From: Acanthosepion pharaonis
Lineage: Eukaryota; Mollusca; Cephalopoda; Sepiida; Sepiidae
Assembly (NCBI GenBank): GCA_903632075.3
Contig: CAHIKZ030005438.1
Span: 1,128,501 to 1,192,500, forward strand
Reading direction: 5' to 3'
Length of the DNA stretch: 64,000 bases
Shown here in pieces: positions 1-9,482 of the stretch. Position 1 is the first letter of the stretch. Each line of letters opens with the position of its first letter. The translations under genes and the position numbers were made by a program. The notes beneath the pieces were generated by a model. It worked only from the letters and a program-made list of their open reading frames with translations, ran no database searches and was not told the origin of the DNA.

Positions 1-275
1 GGTTTCCACTGCAAACTAATAACCATTGAGTTGGATGCCCTTTTCCATCCTTCTCTGTCGCAATTCTATTCACTGTTGGAAGGATTCTTCTTGGATGCCC
101 CTCGGCTCCATTGCTACGGCCCTCTTGAAAAAAGAAAGTCACACGGAGAAATATCAGGTGAATAGGGACTCTGTTCCAGTACGGCGATGTTCTTCTTGGT
201 CAGGAACGGCCGGATGTTCGGGGCGTTATGAGAAGGCGCATTGTTGTGGTGAAGCAGCTACGATTTGTCCTGCCA
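1..275 (-). pseudogene. mariner transposase C-terminal fragment, copy 1
   Basis: Read on the minus strand, this encodes the catalytic core and C-terminus of a mariner-type (IS630/Tc1/mariner) transposase. Visible blocks are HHNNAPSH, then FLTKKNIAVLEQ, then SPYSPDISPCDF, then a tail resembling the usual FQ..IE.R..RMEKGIQLNGY ending. The HNN block stands where the family has HDN, so the second catalytic Asp is Asn. From that residue to the Asp of SPCDF there are 34 residues, the DD34D spacing of mariners. In-frame stops lie in the C-terminal part, and the N-terminal half and the inverted repeats are absent. It lies in the same orientation as a second fragment just downstream, so the pair looks like a partial tandem duplication or two insertions of one family. 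It cannot be functional. Confidence 0.75.
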
Positions 276-299
276 CAATTCTCGCACGGGAAAAATATA

Positions 300-565
300 T
301 ATTCGATTCAGATGCAAATCTAGAAATGATCCGGATGAAGTCTCTAAATGCAACAACTATCCATTTTCTTTGATATCCATTATCCTCTTGATGGTATACA
401 CGCCTTCAAAAAAGAAAGTCACACGAAGAAATATCAGATGAATAGGGAGTCTGTTCCAGTACGGCGATGTTCTTGTTGGTCAGGAACTGCTGGATGCTCA
501 AGGTATTACCAGCAGGTGCATTGTTGTGGTGAAAAAGCCAATATTTGTCCTGTCACGACTTTCGC
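300..565 (-). pseudogene. mariner transposase C-terminal fragment, copy 2
   Basis: This is a second copy of the same mariner segment on the minus strand. FHHNNAPAG, SIQQFLTNKNIAVLEQ and PYSSDISSCDF are readable in one frame. As in copy 1, the second catalytic Asp reads Asn. The 3' part (300-405) diverges, keeping only a weak match to the family's DIKEN stretch. About 135 bp align well with copy 1 at 128-265. There is no upstream half and no inverted repeat. The shared Asp-to-Asn change suggests that the two copies descend from one already dead source or arose by local duplication. Confidence 0.72.
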
Positions 566-663
566 ATGAAAAATATGCAATGGTTGCAGAAAGCTAAGAT
601 TACAGTTAAATACTCCCAAGATATCATGTTAAATGATAACACAATCCGCTTATCCATCTTTCG

Positions 664-680
664 TGTGTGTGCGTGCGTGC

Positions 681-724
<44 letters not shown>
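664..724 (+). repeat. (GT)n microsatellite
   Basis: A tract of GT/GC-GT repeats of about 60 bp. The short reading frames crossing it (poly Cys-Val or His-Thr) are artefacts of the repeat. Confidence 0.95.
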
Positions 725-726
<2 letters not shown>

Positions 727-829
727 CTTAAACAATAAAAAAATGTTAAAAAATTAAGTTTCGTCCAACATAGCCATCATCAAGAGAAAAAATTACTGCT
801 TTACAAAAATACACACAAAAATTCTCTTT

Positions 830-1265
830 TTAAAATACTGGGGGATCGCAGTTATAGTATTTTTTTTATTTTTGATCAGTAAATAGTTTTTATTTAATAA
901 CAATGGCACTTGAAGGCTACGAATTAATACAGAATTCTAAAAAAATTTAAATGTTTATAAATTATTCTAAAATTAAAAAAAATGAAAACAATTCTTGTAA
1001 AAATTCATTATTCATAAAATTTTTTCTTAAGTCAATAGAAATCATAATATATTTTATTCATAAAAGCAATTAAAAGTTTTTCCTAATTTAATTTTTTCCT
1101 GGTTTTATTGCATTTTTTTGTTCTTTTTTATACAACGTTTTAAATTCTCCAAGGACTTGTCCTTATAACTAATATAAACATTAAGGGCTACACAAATGTA
1201 TTTCTCAAAATTTCATACAATTAAATGAGTGTGGGGTGGGTAACAGGTGTAAAAATAAAACGTTA
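830..1265 (+). repeat. Dispersed AT-rich repeat R1, copy 1
   Basis: AT-rich non-coding DNA that matches 49035-49430 in order and orientation. Shared blocks include TTCTTGTAAAAATTCATTAT, TTAAATTCTCCAAGGACTT and a GGGGTGG..TAACAG..GTAAAAA end. No reading frame, tRNA-like head or terminal inverted repeat was seen, so the element class is unknown. Confidence 0.6.
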
Positions 1266-1268
1266 CAC

Positions 1269-1270
<2 letters not shown>

Positions 1271-1330
<60 letters not shown>
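1271..1330 (+). repeat. (TA)n followed by (GATA)n microsatellite
   Basis: About 15 TA units run directly into about eight ATAG units. It sits at the left edge of a foldback element. Confidence 0.95.
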
Positions 1331-1332
<2 letters not shown>

Positions 1333-1690
1333 CTAGACTCGTTTCGAAAAACCCTCGAATTTTTGATTTGCTAATCAAATCAATCTCGAGGGAAAAAAGG
1401 TTTTAAAAAAGAAAGAGCTACAAACATGGACTTCTGCCGACAAAAAAATCGCACAGATGCAGGTCTGAAGCCCAAAGAAAAAACCCCGATACGAGTAAAC
1501 AACTAACTAACAAAAGAGCTCAATACAACCGTAGAGCAGACCTAGATACACCTAGTGAGCCAGACAAACCTACCTAGGTTTCACCTAAACGGATCGTCAG
1601 GGAAAGTTTGGCTGACGATCCGTTTAGGTGAAACCTAGGTAGGTTTGTCTGGCTCACTAGGTGTATCTATATATATATATATATATATAC
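1331..1690 (+). mobile_element. Foldback element HP-A, copy 1
   Basis: A non-coding repeat bounded by (TA)n/(GATA)n on both sides. It carries a conserved block with GCCCAAAGAAAAAACCCC, ATACGAGTAAACAACTAA, AGAGCTCAATAC and GTAGAGCAGACCTAG, and ends in a perfect long hairpin. The same blocks recur at 10475-10555 (minus), 51990-52230 (minus) and 63214-63450 (plus), so this is a dispersed family. No coding capacity. It may be a foldback or MITE-like element; the mechanism of spread is unknown. Confidence 0.6.
1543..1669. repeat. 58-bp perfect inverted repeat (hairpin)
   Basis: Arms 1543-1600 and 1612-1669 are perfect reverse complements around an 11-base spacer (GGAAAGTTTGG). Arm contents include CCTAGTGAGCCAGACAAACC and TAGGTTTCACCTAAACGGATC. 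As RNA this would form a 58-bp uninterrupted stem. Single, less symmetrical versions of one arm occur at 51990-52050 and 63400-63445. Confidence 0.95.
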
Positions 1691-1971
1691 TACACTATTT
1701 ACATTATTTGGACAATTGTCCTCATTTTTTTTGCCATATTTATCACAACGTTTCGTTGGTCTGGCCTTCTTCAGGTGGTTGGAATGTCGAACTGAATCCT
1801 TTATTTCGCTCACTGGAGTAGACTGTTCTAGTTCCACGTACCATGTCTAATGAATGTCAGTTATCAATTATCTCCTGTTAATTCCCCTCCCCAAGTTCTT
1901 CACCACTTTAACCAGGTATTGAACTCGCAATATTTTGGGTCCTTTCACAGTATCTAACTAACGCCTTTATC

Positions 1972-1976
<5 letters not shown>
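1690..1976 (-). mobile_element. tRNA-derived SINE, family S2, copy 1
   Basis: Aligns over its length with 44217-44510. The tRNA-like end is to the right: read on the minus strand it has a box-B-like GAGTTCAATACCTGG. The body contains GCCTGAAGAAGGCCAGA followed by CGAAACGTTGTGATAAA, and the 3' end abuts (TA)n at 1667-1690. No protein is encoded. Such elements are transcribed by RNA polymerase III and copied by LINE proteins (family knowledge). The head is diverged and likely inactive. Confidence 0.6.

Positions 1977-2014
<38 letters not shown>
1976..2014 (+). repeat. (TA)n microsatellite
   Basis: Pure TA tract at the right edge of the S2 SINE. Confidence 0.95.
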
Positions 2015-2017
<3 letters not shown>

Positions 2018-2234
2018 ACTTTATTTCAATGCTACATGAGTTTCAAATGGCTCAGTGTATGTACGTGTTATAATAAGTTCAGTATAGAAAATAAGGAGTA
2101 CGGCAGTGAGATCCCCAGTCTATTTAATCTCTTCCTAGAAGCATGTCTGGCACATTTACAAACAGATAGATATAAACAGGATGAGATAGATAGATAGGTA
2201 TCAACTGCATCTGATATATATATATATATATATA

Positions 2235-2545
2235 TTATGAAATGGAAAAAGTCCGGCAATTACTTTAACACATTTTTCTTATGCAAAGAAAACCGAACAA
2301 AAATTCTCATTTATAGATACAAATATTTAAGTAAATGCTCTGTTTATATTAAACAGTATTAACAACATTTACCGGCCTGAATGTCCGAGAAATTTTCATA
2401 GAAAATATGCGTCCTCCGACAGGAATCGAACCTGTATCCTATACAGAACCGTCATATAGCCTGACGTGCTTTTACTGATTTCACCACAGCGTTTCGGTGA
2501 GCAAGGTCGATTTTACTGTTTTTGAATTATAAAACTTTTTTTTAT
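2235..2545 (-). mobile_element. tRNA-derived SINE, family S1, copy 1
   Basis: On the minus strand the tRNA-like head includes GCACGTCAGGCTATA, then GGATACAGGTTCGATTCC, then TGTCGGAGGACG. A unique body follows with CTCGGACATTCAGGCCGG and AACAGAGCATTTACTTAAAT. The 3' end runs into (TA)n at 2214-2234. Matching copies lie at 4520-4890 and 52420-52625. Homology with the 4.6-kb copy continues upstream of the head (ACAGTAAAA.CGACCTTGC). The box B GGTTCGATTCC is intact, but the acceptor and D arms are damaged compared with the 4.67-kb copy. Confidence 0.7.
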
Positions 2546-2615
2546 TATCTATAAAAATATTTTTTTAAAAGTTATTTTGTGTCTATAAAAAAGTATGTAT
2601 AATCATAAAAATGTC

Positions 2616-2616
<1 letters not shown>

Positions 2617-2688
<72 letters not shown>

Positions 2689-2720
2689 CAGGATGTGTGT
2701 GTGTGTGTGTGTGTGTGTGT
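2617..2720 (+). repeat. (TA)n then (GT)n microsatellites
   Basis: About 34 TA units (2617-2684), a GGCAGGA spacer, then about 12 GT units. Confidence 0.95.
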
Positions 2721-3443
2721 AACGAATGCACGGCCGCAATTTTCGACGGATTTGCACCAAAATTTACATGCACATGCTCCAAATTAACGCAAAGGCGAAG
2801 ACCGACTTTGCATTTCCCAACTCCCATCGATAGTGGAAATAATCGGTTTTTTTTCATGCTTCTACGGCACTTTTCATGTAGTTTGCGGCCGTTTTCTAGT
2901 AACAGCCAATAGCTGGTTGCCACGAATAGGCAGGAAGATTCTATTGTCCAGCGTGAGAGCCAACAACTGACTGACACGAATGTTAACTATCATGCTAGCA
3001 TGCAAAAAAAATCGATAGCTGCATTCGTCACAAGTGGGAAAAAATTAAATCTGCATGGCACTTTACTCCAATTGGCTCATTCACTTGCTTAAACTCAACG
3101 TTGATTCTGATTCCGCAGAACTGGGTTGGGTGTGAAAAAGTGTTTGGTGTTAACATTCATTTTTCATTCAGTTTTTCCAGTTACGAGTCCTTAAAGCTGA
3201 TCGTTTTGTGTTCATTTTGTTTAGTTCTTTTTTCGTAACAGAGTTAATGTTTAGTATATAGCTTAGAAAAAATTCGCAGCGTGAGATAGGCAAGAAGTGA
3301 GGCATGTAGCAACATCAGCACAGCAAAGGGCACTCCTTTAAAAAAGGCAAGGAAGGGCAAAATATTTTAAGTCAAGTGATAGCGATTGCTGTATGAGTCG
3401 TACGATTTTGAATCAAGCACGGCAACGCCAGGCCATGCTGCTA

Positions 3444-3446
<3 letters not shown>
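2685..3446 (+). mobile_element. Possible Helitron-like non-autonomous element
   Basis: A non-coding segment between two (TA)n tracts. Its left edge reads ATATAAGGCAGGATGTGTG and its right edge GCACGGCAACGCCAGGCC then ATGCTGCTAG followed by (TA)n. A TA-rich start, a short GC-rich near-palindrome and a terminal CTAG beside T are typical of animal Helitrons (family knowledge). I see no Rep/helicase coding. The ends were judged by eye, so the class is tentative. A possible 5' end of the same type lies on the minus strand at 31930-32085. Confidence 0.35.

Positions 3447-3500
<54 letters not shown>
3445..3500 (+). repeat. (TA)n microsatellite
   Basis: About 27 TA units. It is followed by AACTTTATTTCAATGCTACATG, written here as AACTTTATTTCAATGCTACA plus TG, which also follows the tract at 2014. 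Confidence 0.95.
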
Positions 3501-3502
<2 letters not shown>

Positions 3503-3675
3503 CTTTATTTCAATGCTACATGAGCTTCCGATTCTTAACTATTCTTATTTCTTAAGTAGAGTCCACTTATAAGATTTCTTTAATCTTTCTTTCCTAAGGT
3601 ACAACAGTTCAAAGCTTAATCTAACAAATTTAAATTTTTGCATTTACACGATTTGGACAATTTTGCTGTTACACC

Positions 3676-3678
<3 letters not shown>

Positions 3679-3760
<82 letters not shown>

Positions 3761-3780
3761 TATGTATGTATGTATGTATA
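3679..3780 (+). repeat. (TA)n-(GT)n-(TATG)n compound microsatellite
   Basis: TA, then GT, then TATG repeats in direct succession. This TA-to-GT order recurs at 5808, 11816, 52962 and 60967. Confidence 0.95.
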
Positions 3781-4519
3781 AATATGTGCATATGTTTCAT
3801 TAAAATGACTGTTAAATTGTTTTATTAAGGTTTGGTTTTGTATTTTTCACGTATATGAACAAAATATTTCATTTTGTGAATTAGTGTAGCAATCTCCCAA
3901 ATGATTGTTCGTTTCAAGCACTTTACAACGATTTTTAGTATTTTGATTATATTATTGTTAATGGTGTAAAAACTAAGACAGAATCTACGATCTGGAAATC
4001 GAATGAAGGTTGTAATGGCGCATACACTGAATCCATCATAAGAATTCAGGACGTGGAATTAATCAATACTAAACGCTTAAAATACCATAAAATAAAAAGA
4101 TAAGAAGCTGTGGAGAGCCTTGATCGCAAATATTCTAAAGGGACACGGGACATAAAAAATTAGATTTGAAGAAAATAATTTCCTGATGTCATAAATCAGC
4201 ATAAAATTTTTTTTAAATGAATTTTGCCTCTCCTTATGCACATCAATCATGGCCAGCAAAATGCTAACCTTCCTTCGTATGGCTACAAACGTCACTAAAG
4301 ACTGCTCAGTTGTCCGCCATTTGCAGCTGCGTATTCCATGTAACATTTCTCTTCGTCTACCAAGTGTTCCAAGAAATAGGACTCAAAATAAACTTTTCCA
4401 AAACAGAAACTTCGATGTGGAATTGGAATGAAAGCAATGATACTACCTAGCCTGAAGTCATCCTTAAATATTCATGATTTTAAATTAATAGATATTAAAC
4501 ACTTCAAATGGCTCAGTGC
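3781..4519. other. No gene recognised
   Basis: AT-rich DNA. Short frames here show no family motif, and I see no tandem repeat. Confidence 0.5.
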
Positions 4520-4885
4520 AGATTTTACTGTCTTTAAATAATTTTCATGTGTGACGTCATTTGTTTACATTTGGATACGCCATGAGCAGATATAAATGTA
4601 CATGAGAGATTCATGGAAGATTGTAGTTTGAAGACAGTAAAAGCGACCTTGCGAACTGAACGATCCTCTGTGGCCCAATCGGTTAAAGGCACGTCAGGCT
4701 ATAAGACGGTTCCGTATAGGATACAGGTTCGATTCCTGTCGGAGGACGAATATTTTCTCTGGCAATTTCTCGGACATTCAGGCCGGTAAATGTTGTTTAA
4801 TACTGTTAAACAGAGCATTTACTTAAATATTTGTATCTATAAAAAGAATGTATAAACATAAAAATTTCTTAAACTAATTTTCGGA

Positions 4886-4890
<5 letters not shown>
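4520..4890 (+). mobile_element. tRNA-derived SINE, family S1, copy 2 (best head)
   Basis: The tRNA-like head is about 4669-4751: acceptor TCCTCTG pairs with CGGAGGA (one G-U), D arm GGCCCAATCGGTTAAAGGC, box B GGTTCGATTCC with T stem ACAGG/CCTGT. The anticodon arm is imperfect (CGTCA/AGACG, one mismatch) and its loop lacks the standard T33, so this is not a good functional tRNA gene. The body and AT tail match copies at 2235 and 52420. Upstream, GATTTTACTGTCTT (4524) and AAGACAGTAAAA (4631) form an inverted pair bracketing about 90 bp, an extra feature of this copy. Confidence 0.72.

Positions 4891-4930
<40 letters not shown>
4890..4930 (+). repeat. (TA)n microsatellite, SINE S1 tail
   Basis: About 20 TA units between the 3' ends of an S1 and an S3 SINE that face each other. 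Confidence 0.95.
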
Positions 4931-4932
<2 letters not shown>

Positions 4933-5328
4933 GACTCTCCCGTATTATTATTCGACGTATGAGGGTCAAACAACTTATTTCCTAGTAACTGAGAGCCGGA
5001 CAACAGCACATGAGATTTGATTATAATGGTGAAGGCTTCGTGCAGGACCATCCACACTTTTTGAAGGGCCGAATACAGAGACCTGGTGCACTACGTGCCA
5101 CAAGGTCCTCAAACGACCCTCGGCAGGTTTTGAATTCAGACTTGTCCTTCTCCTAGACCAGTTGCCATCCAAAGCTATAGAACCCAGTCTGTCCTGCTAT
5201 CTGCCCATAGCTGGAGGGAGAAGATTCATACCTTTCACAAGGGTATTAACAAGTAAGTGAATGCAATGGAATCGACTGAATTCGAACCGTTTCCTCAATC
5301 CAAGCCGCTATCCATTACCCCACCATGC

Positions 5329-5335
<7 letters not shown>
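4930..5335 (-). mobile_element. tRNA-Arg-like SINE, family S3, full-length copy
   Basis: Read on the minus strand it starts with GGCATGGTGGGGTAATGGAT and AGCGGCTTGG, carries box B GGTTCGAATTC, then TTCACTTACTTGTTAATACC, then GGTTCTATAGCTTTGGATGG and CAACTGGTCTAGGAGAAGG, then GTCTCTGTATTCGGCCCTTC, and ends in TACGGGAGAGTCGA. It is the most complete S3 copy here, about 405 bp. Other parts lie at 9483-10136, 27245-27445, 33330-33400 and 50405-50575. Its middle segment (about 5130-5185) is the one that became the 156-bp satellite at 33.4-37.8 kb. Confidence 0.75.

Positions 5336-5402
<67 letters not shown>
5333..5402 (+). repeat. (TA)n microsatellite
   Basis: About 34 TA units at the S3 head side. 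Confidence 0.95.
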
Positions 5403-5404
<2 letters not shown>

Positions 5405-5433
5405 GCTCAACACCGATTGAAAATTATAAAAAA

Positions 5434-5649
5434 ATGAATGCATTATACAAAGGTAATATCACATTTCCTAACAAAACTGATAAATACATTAACCTTTCCA
5501 ACTATGAACTAAATAAGCACCAAAAAGAATTACTTAACCTTGGACCTAACTGCCATATAGACCGTAAGTACAATCGACTTTTTAAAAAAATAGAAATTGA
5601 GACCCTATACCAAAACATCTTTCTTGTCCGTATATTGCTTAATATGTAG
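5434..5649 (+). pseudogene. Possible Penelope-like retroelement fragment
   Basis: An open frame beginning MNALYKGNITFPNK and continuing through INLSNYELNKHQKELLNLG and NCHIDRKYN. A short hydrophilic stretch with NLS.YEL...ELL.LG is common upstream of the reverse transcriptase core in Penelope-like retroelements, and this is the basis of the call. Only about 70 residues are open, with no RT motif or GIY-YIG nuclease nearby. The frame lies between (TA)n tracts. It could also be chance. Low to moderate confidence. Confidence 0.3.
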
Positions 5650-5802
5650 TAATTGACATCTTTGATAATGGCTTATGTAAGCCGGAAACTTAGATTGTAT
5701 TAAAAAATATGGATCAATATTGTGAGTTTCTTTCTTCGTTCAACGTTAATGAAAAGAATTTACATAAAATAAATAGACAACACTTGTCTATATTATTTAA
5801 TG

Positions 5803-5807
<5 letters not shown>

Positions 5808-5890
<83 letters not shown>
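5808..5890 (+). repeat. (TA)n-(GT)n microsatellite
   Basis: TA units followed by about 26 GT units. Confidence 0.95.
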
Positions 5891-5891
<1 letters not shown>

Positions 5892-6654
5892 AAACATAAA
5901 AACGTTCAAGTAAAAAGCTATGAAAATAATGCAGGTAATCAAGAGAAAAAATATTGAATTAAAAATAAAAGCATGAATTGCATTAAAAATGTTTGGGGTC
6001 GTCTATTTACAGACAGGCGAGATTTTCTTCATCTTTTTTTATTCTTTTTGCGAAATCCTCAGTCAGTTGATACCTAAACGAAAAACGAACCAAAACGTCG
6101 TATAGGTAATCAATGGTTAAAAATGGTTTCGATGAAATGTAACCTGTAGGTGTTGGTGAGGACCATCCTTCAAATCTTGTGGACCATCGCGGACAATGAC
6201 CATAGGACAACTAATCAACAGTCGAGACAATAGTATCTGAGCGTGATAAAAATCTGATGCAATCACGGATGACGCACTATTTTTCAAAACCAAACAAATT
6301 TCAACATACAACCCGAAAAGAGATTCATATTACTGCAACCAACTGCAGATGACCTAATCGGAGGAAAAAATAGAAATCGATTACCCCCTGTCACTCCAAT
6401 GGGTCGAAAGCTGACCTATGGTGAAAGAAAGGAAACTTAAAGCGGCAGTTTTAATTAATTTGCACAAGGGTGTATTTTACCGACTTATTTCGCTAATCTT
6501 TTTAATTTACCTGCAGTATTTTTGGCTCCCTTTCGATATTTTGTTTTGCATTCTATATTCTTTTTAATTTTACCTCATGTATTTTTTATTTCCTTTCGGT
6601 ATCCCAATACTCAACCTTAACGTAAAATACATCACAGTACAATGCTAAAACACA
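5891..6654. other. No gene recognised
   Basis: Unassigned sequence. Two overlapping minus-strand frames near 6007-6311 show no known motif. Confidence 0.45.
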
Positions 6655-6960
6655 AGTGGCGGTGTCCTGGATAAGACGATAAACTACATCCGCGTCCAGG
6701 GTAAGATGATAAACTACATCCCCGTCCACGGTAAGACGATAAACTACATCCGCGTCCAGATAAAGATGATAAACTACATCCGCGTCCAGGGTAAGACGAT
6801 AAACTACATCCGCGTCCAGGGTAAGATGATAAACTACATCCGCGTCCAGGGTAAGATGATAAACTTCATCCGTGTCCTGGGTAAGACGATAAACTACATC
6901 TGGGTCCAGGGTAAGACGATAAACTACATCTGCGTCCAGGGTAAGACGATAAGCTACTTC
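6655..6960 (+). repeat. 30-bp minisatellite, about 10 units
   Basis: The unit is GTAAGATGATAAACTACATC plus CGCGTCCAGG, repeated about ten times with few changes. The last unit passes without a break into GGTAAGACGATAAGCTACTT and the body of dispersed repeat H. The same motif (GACGATAAACTACATCC) occurs once in other H copies (24305, 40630), so the array is an expansion of one end of H. Because 30 is a multiple of three, long frames are open on both strands. These are not genes. Confidence 0.9.
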
Positions 6961-7320
6961 CAACAGCAAGGCCTCTGATCAGTAGGCTTTGAGGAGCGTG
7001 GAAACCCCTCTTAATTGCTGGTGTTCCCAGGTCGACCCTGACTTGGGGTGGTAGCACCTCTTAGGGTCCCCGCTATGGGAAAATAGTTAACCCCCCAAAC
7101 TGGGGTCAAAACATTATGAAAGTGTAAAACAGGTTTTAATATCAGCAATACATTTTTGTAAAAATTATTACAAGCAATAAATTTTTGAAGAAAAATTATT
7201 ACCAGCAATACATTGTTACCAGCAATATATTTTTGAAAAAATATTACCAGCAATAAAAATCATGTCGGCATTAAATAACCCATTCATGCTTATATGCCGT
7301 AAACCAAACCAAACGCCAGG
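6955..7320 (+). mobile_element. Dispersed repeat H, copy 1
   Basis: The conserved order is GACGATAA.CTAC.TCC, CAGCAAGGCCTCTGATCAG, GCACCTCTTAGGGTCCC, AAATAGTTAACCCCC, then an internal minisatellite of about 28-30 bp (ACCAGCAATACATTTTTGAA), then GGCATTAAATAACCCATT and a TATGCCG.TAAAC end. Other copies are at 17755 (minus), 24290-25160, 37970-38310 and 40610. No protein is encoded. The closing CGGCAT...ATGCCG pair next to CTAA hints at a Helitron-like 3' end, but this is weak. Confidence 0.6.
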
Positions 7321-7599
7321 TGGTGTTTGACTGTTACTATATGGTAAGACGGACAAAAAAATTGAAAATTTTTTCTGAATATTTTATTTCAATGATTATT
7401 CAGGGTTTTTTTTTTAATCAAATTTTAGTTCACTGATTTATTTCACTAATCTTTTTAATTTATCTGCAATATTTTTGGCTTCTGTTCGGTATTTCGATTT
7501 GTACTCTATATTCTTTGTAATTTACCTCATGTATCTTTTATTTGCTTTCCGTATTTCTAAAATAAATATTGCATTTTTAAAAATTTACTTCCATTTTAA

Positions 7600-8000
7600 T
7601 ATTTTTTTTTATGTATTTATCTTAGACACTTTGTAACACTTATAACTGCTTTGCTTTGGCTGTGTGTATTTTGATTTGCGTTCTATATTATTTTCTTTTC
7701 TTTGTACCCTACTTAGCTTTTGAAAGGCATCTTTATCTATCCCAATACTCCTTCGGATTTCAGTGTCACATTTTCCGTCTTCTGTTAAAACACTTACCAG
7801 ATATTTATATTTCCACATTTGTTTGATTTTAGTATCTCCAATTTACAATTCACACTTTGAGCTTATTTATTTCGTCAACGAAGTTCTTCATATTTCTTTG
7901 GTATCTCCCATGCATTTTCGCAATTCCAAGCAACATTCTGTACAATTCTGAAAATTACGTCCGAATTTCTATGATGCTGAGACAAATGTCTTCATCTTTG
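7600..8000 (-). pseudogene. RTE-like LINE reverse transcriptase fragment
   Basis: On the minus strand, a frame reads KYKYLVSVLTEDGKCDTEIR and then RSIGIDKDAFQKLSR. This is the conserved block that follows the RT core in RTE-type and related LINE proteins (usual form KYLGS..T.DG.C..EI..RI..AK.AF..L). Upstream sequence in other frames keeps weak similarity; downstream the frame degenerates. No endonuclease, no 3' tail. It is a short dead fragment. A related piece lies at 40430-40545 on the same strand. Confidence 0.65.
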
Positions 8001-8454
8001 TTGTTATTATCAAAACTTTTCGGCTGCTGGCGCCTCTGAGCCTCTTCAGGTGTCTGTCAAAATTCAAATTTCAAACTGAACACGTTATTTAATCTACGAC
8101 ATCATATTTTATCGTTCCTTTAGGCATGGGCAGATGGAGCATCGAAAGGTTGTGATAATAACAACAGTGATGAGGATATTAGCCCGAATGTAAATAATAC
8201 CTCCAAAGTTATTAAACATGTGTCTTTGTCACTCGGCTCAGCTTTACGATGCGTTTTTTAAGCTTCAAACAATGGATATTAAATTGAGATTTCGAAATTA
8301 AAAATATTTTATGCTGATAGAGATGGTTTGTTTATATCTACGAGGAACGAACCTGCTTTTGTCCAAAGTGCACAAGTCGATGTAGCCATTGTCCAGCAAA
8401 TCAATCTTCAGACTCCAATAAGTTCTTATTTTATGTATTGATACAACATGAAAG
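8001..8454. other. No gene recognised
   Basis: Unassigned. A stretch ending ATCTTCAGACTCCAATAAGT (8403) is repeated at 8577 after the next GATA block. Confidence 0.45.
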
Positions 8455-8458
8455 GACA

Positions 8459-8459
8459 T

Positions 8460-8503
<44 letters not shown>

Positions 8504-8637
8504 GAACAGACTGAGATAGATAGATATGAACGGACTGAGACAAATAGATAATCGATGTAGCCATTATCCAACAAATCAATCTTCAGATTCCAATAAATAT
8601 TTATTTTATATATTGATACAACATGAATGAACGTTAT

Positions 8638-8683
<46 letters not shown>

Positions 8684-8697
8684 CTAAACAGAATGGC

Positions 8698-8751
<54 letters not shown>

Positions 8752-8765
8752 CTAAACATAATGGC

Positions 8766-8819
<54 letters not shown>

Positions 8820-8873
8820 CTAAACATAATGGCATAGATAGATAGATAATTAGATAGATCTAAACAGAATGGC

Positions 8874-8915
<42 letters not shown>

Positions 8916-8929
8916 CTAAACATAATGGC

Positions 8930-8978
<49 letters not shown>

Positions 8979-8995
8979 ATGGCATAGATAGATAT
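8459..8995 (+). repeat. Compound (GATA)n arrays with short spacers
   Basis: Blocks of GATA are separated by recurring spacers: ATGAACAGACTGA and ATGAACGGACTGA (8501-8540), then TCTAAACAGAATGGCATA or TCTAAACATAATGGCATA several times from 8683 to 8990. The long minus-strand frame of Tyr-Leu-Ser-Ile repeats is an artefact. Confidence 0.95.
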
Positions 8996-9482
8996 GAACA
9001 CGTCAGGAGAGATGCGCTTGCTACGCCGCTGTTGTGACATGACATGTACTTATCTGTTCAGACGAGATAAGAGGTTTTCTGTGTTTGTTCGGATTTATGT
9101 ACAGACGAATCGCTTTCCTCGTGATCTTGCAATGGAAACTATTTCAAATATCATTCATAAGTCGGCAAAAATCACTGGGGCGTGTGTGCAGGCGTTTCTT
9201 CCTCTGTAGCCATGCCAATATATACCCATGTGTACGTCTGGCTCTTTGTGCATGTGCATTACGTCAGTATTTCTTTACATCATCGATTACTGAGTGAACG
9301 CATTGCGTCACTTATGCTGCACACCCGCCCGAAAGACCACCCGCCCGCTCCACCTTTATTAGCTGAGTGGTTTGTTGGAGAAGAATCTATACATATGTCT
9401 AAAAGTCTGTGTCCGTTTATTCTTGAGGCAAAAGAAAAAACGTCATGCTCTTATGCTATATATTTGTTTTACGTCCGAATAC
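8996..9482. other. No gene recognised
   Basis: A less AT-rich stretch. A 152-residue open frame (9182-9640) overlaps the SINE head, lacks known motifs, and I do not accept it as a gene. Confidence 0.4.

Noticed and set aside
2595..2977. Long frames through (TA)n and (GT)n tracts (Tyr-Ile, Cys-Val, His-Thr repeats), also near 11,650-12,250 and elsewhere
   Set aside because: They exist only because dinucleotide repeats have no stop codons.
4667..4753. Functional tRNA gene
   Set aside because: Acceptor and T arms pair well, but the anticodon stem has a mismatch, the loop lacks T33, and identical flanking body is shared with two other copies, so it is a SINE head.
6655..6960. CRISPR-like array
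   Set aside because: Units are contiguous with no unique spacers; the organism is an animal.
6586..6978. 127-residue minus-strand and 90-residue plus-strand repeat proteins
   Set aside because: Both are translations of the 30-bp minisatellite; a period divisible by three opens frames on both strands. No start context or family.
8459..8995. CRISPR-like or centromeric array
   Set aside because: GATA microsatellite blocks with short fixed spacers, found at several loci; no sign of centromeric satellite.
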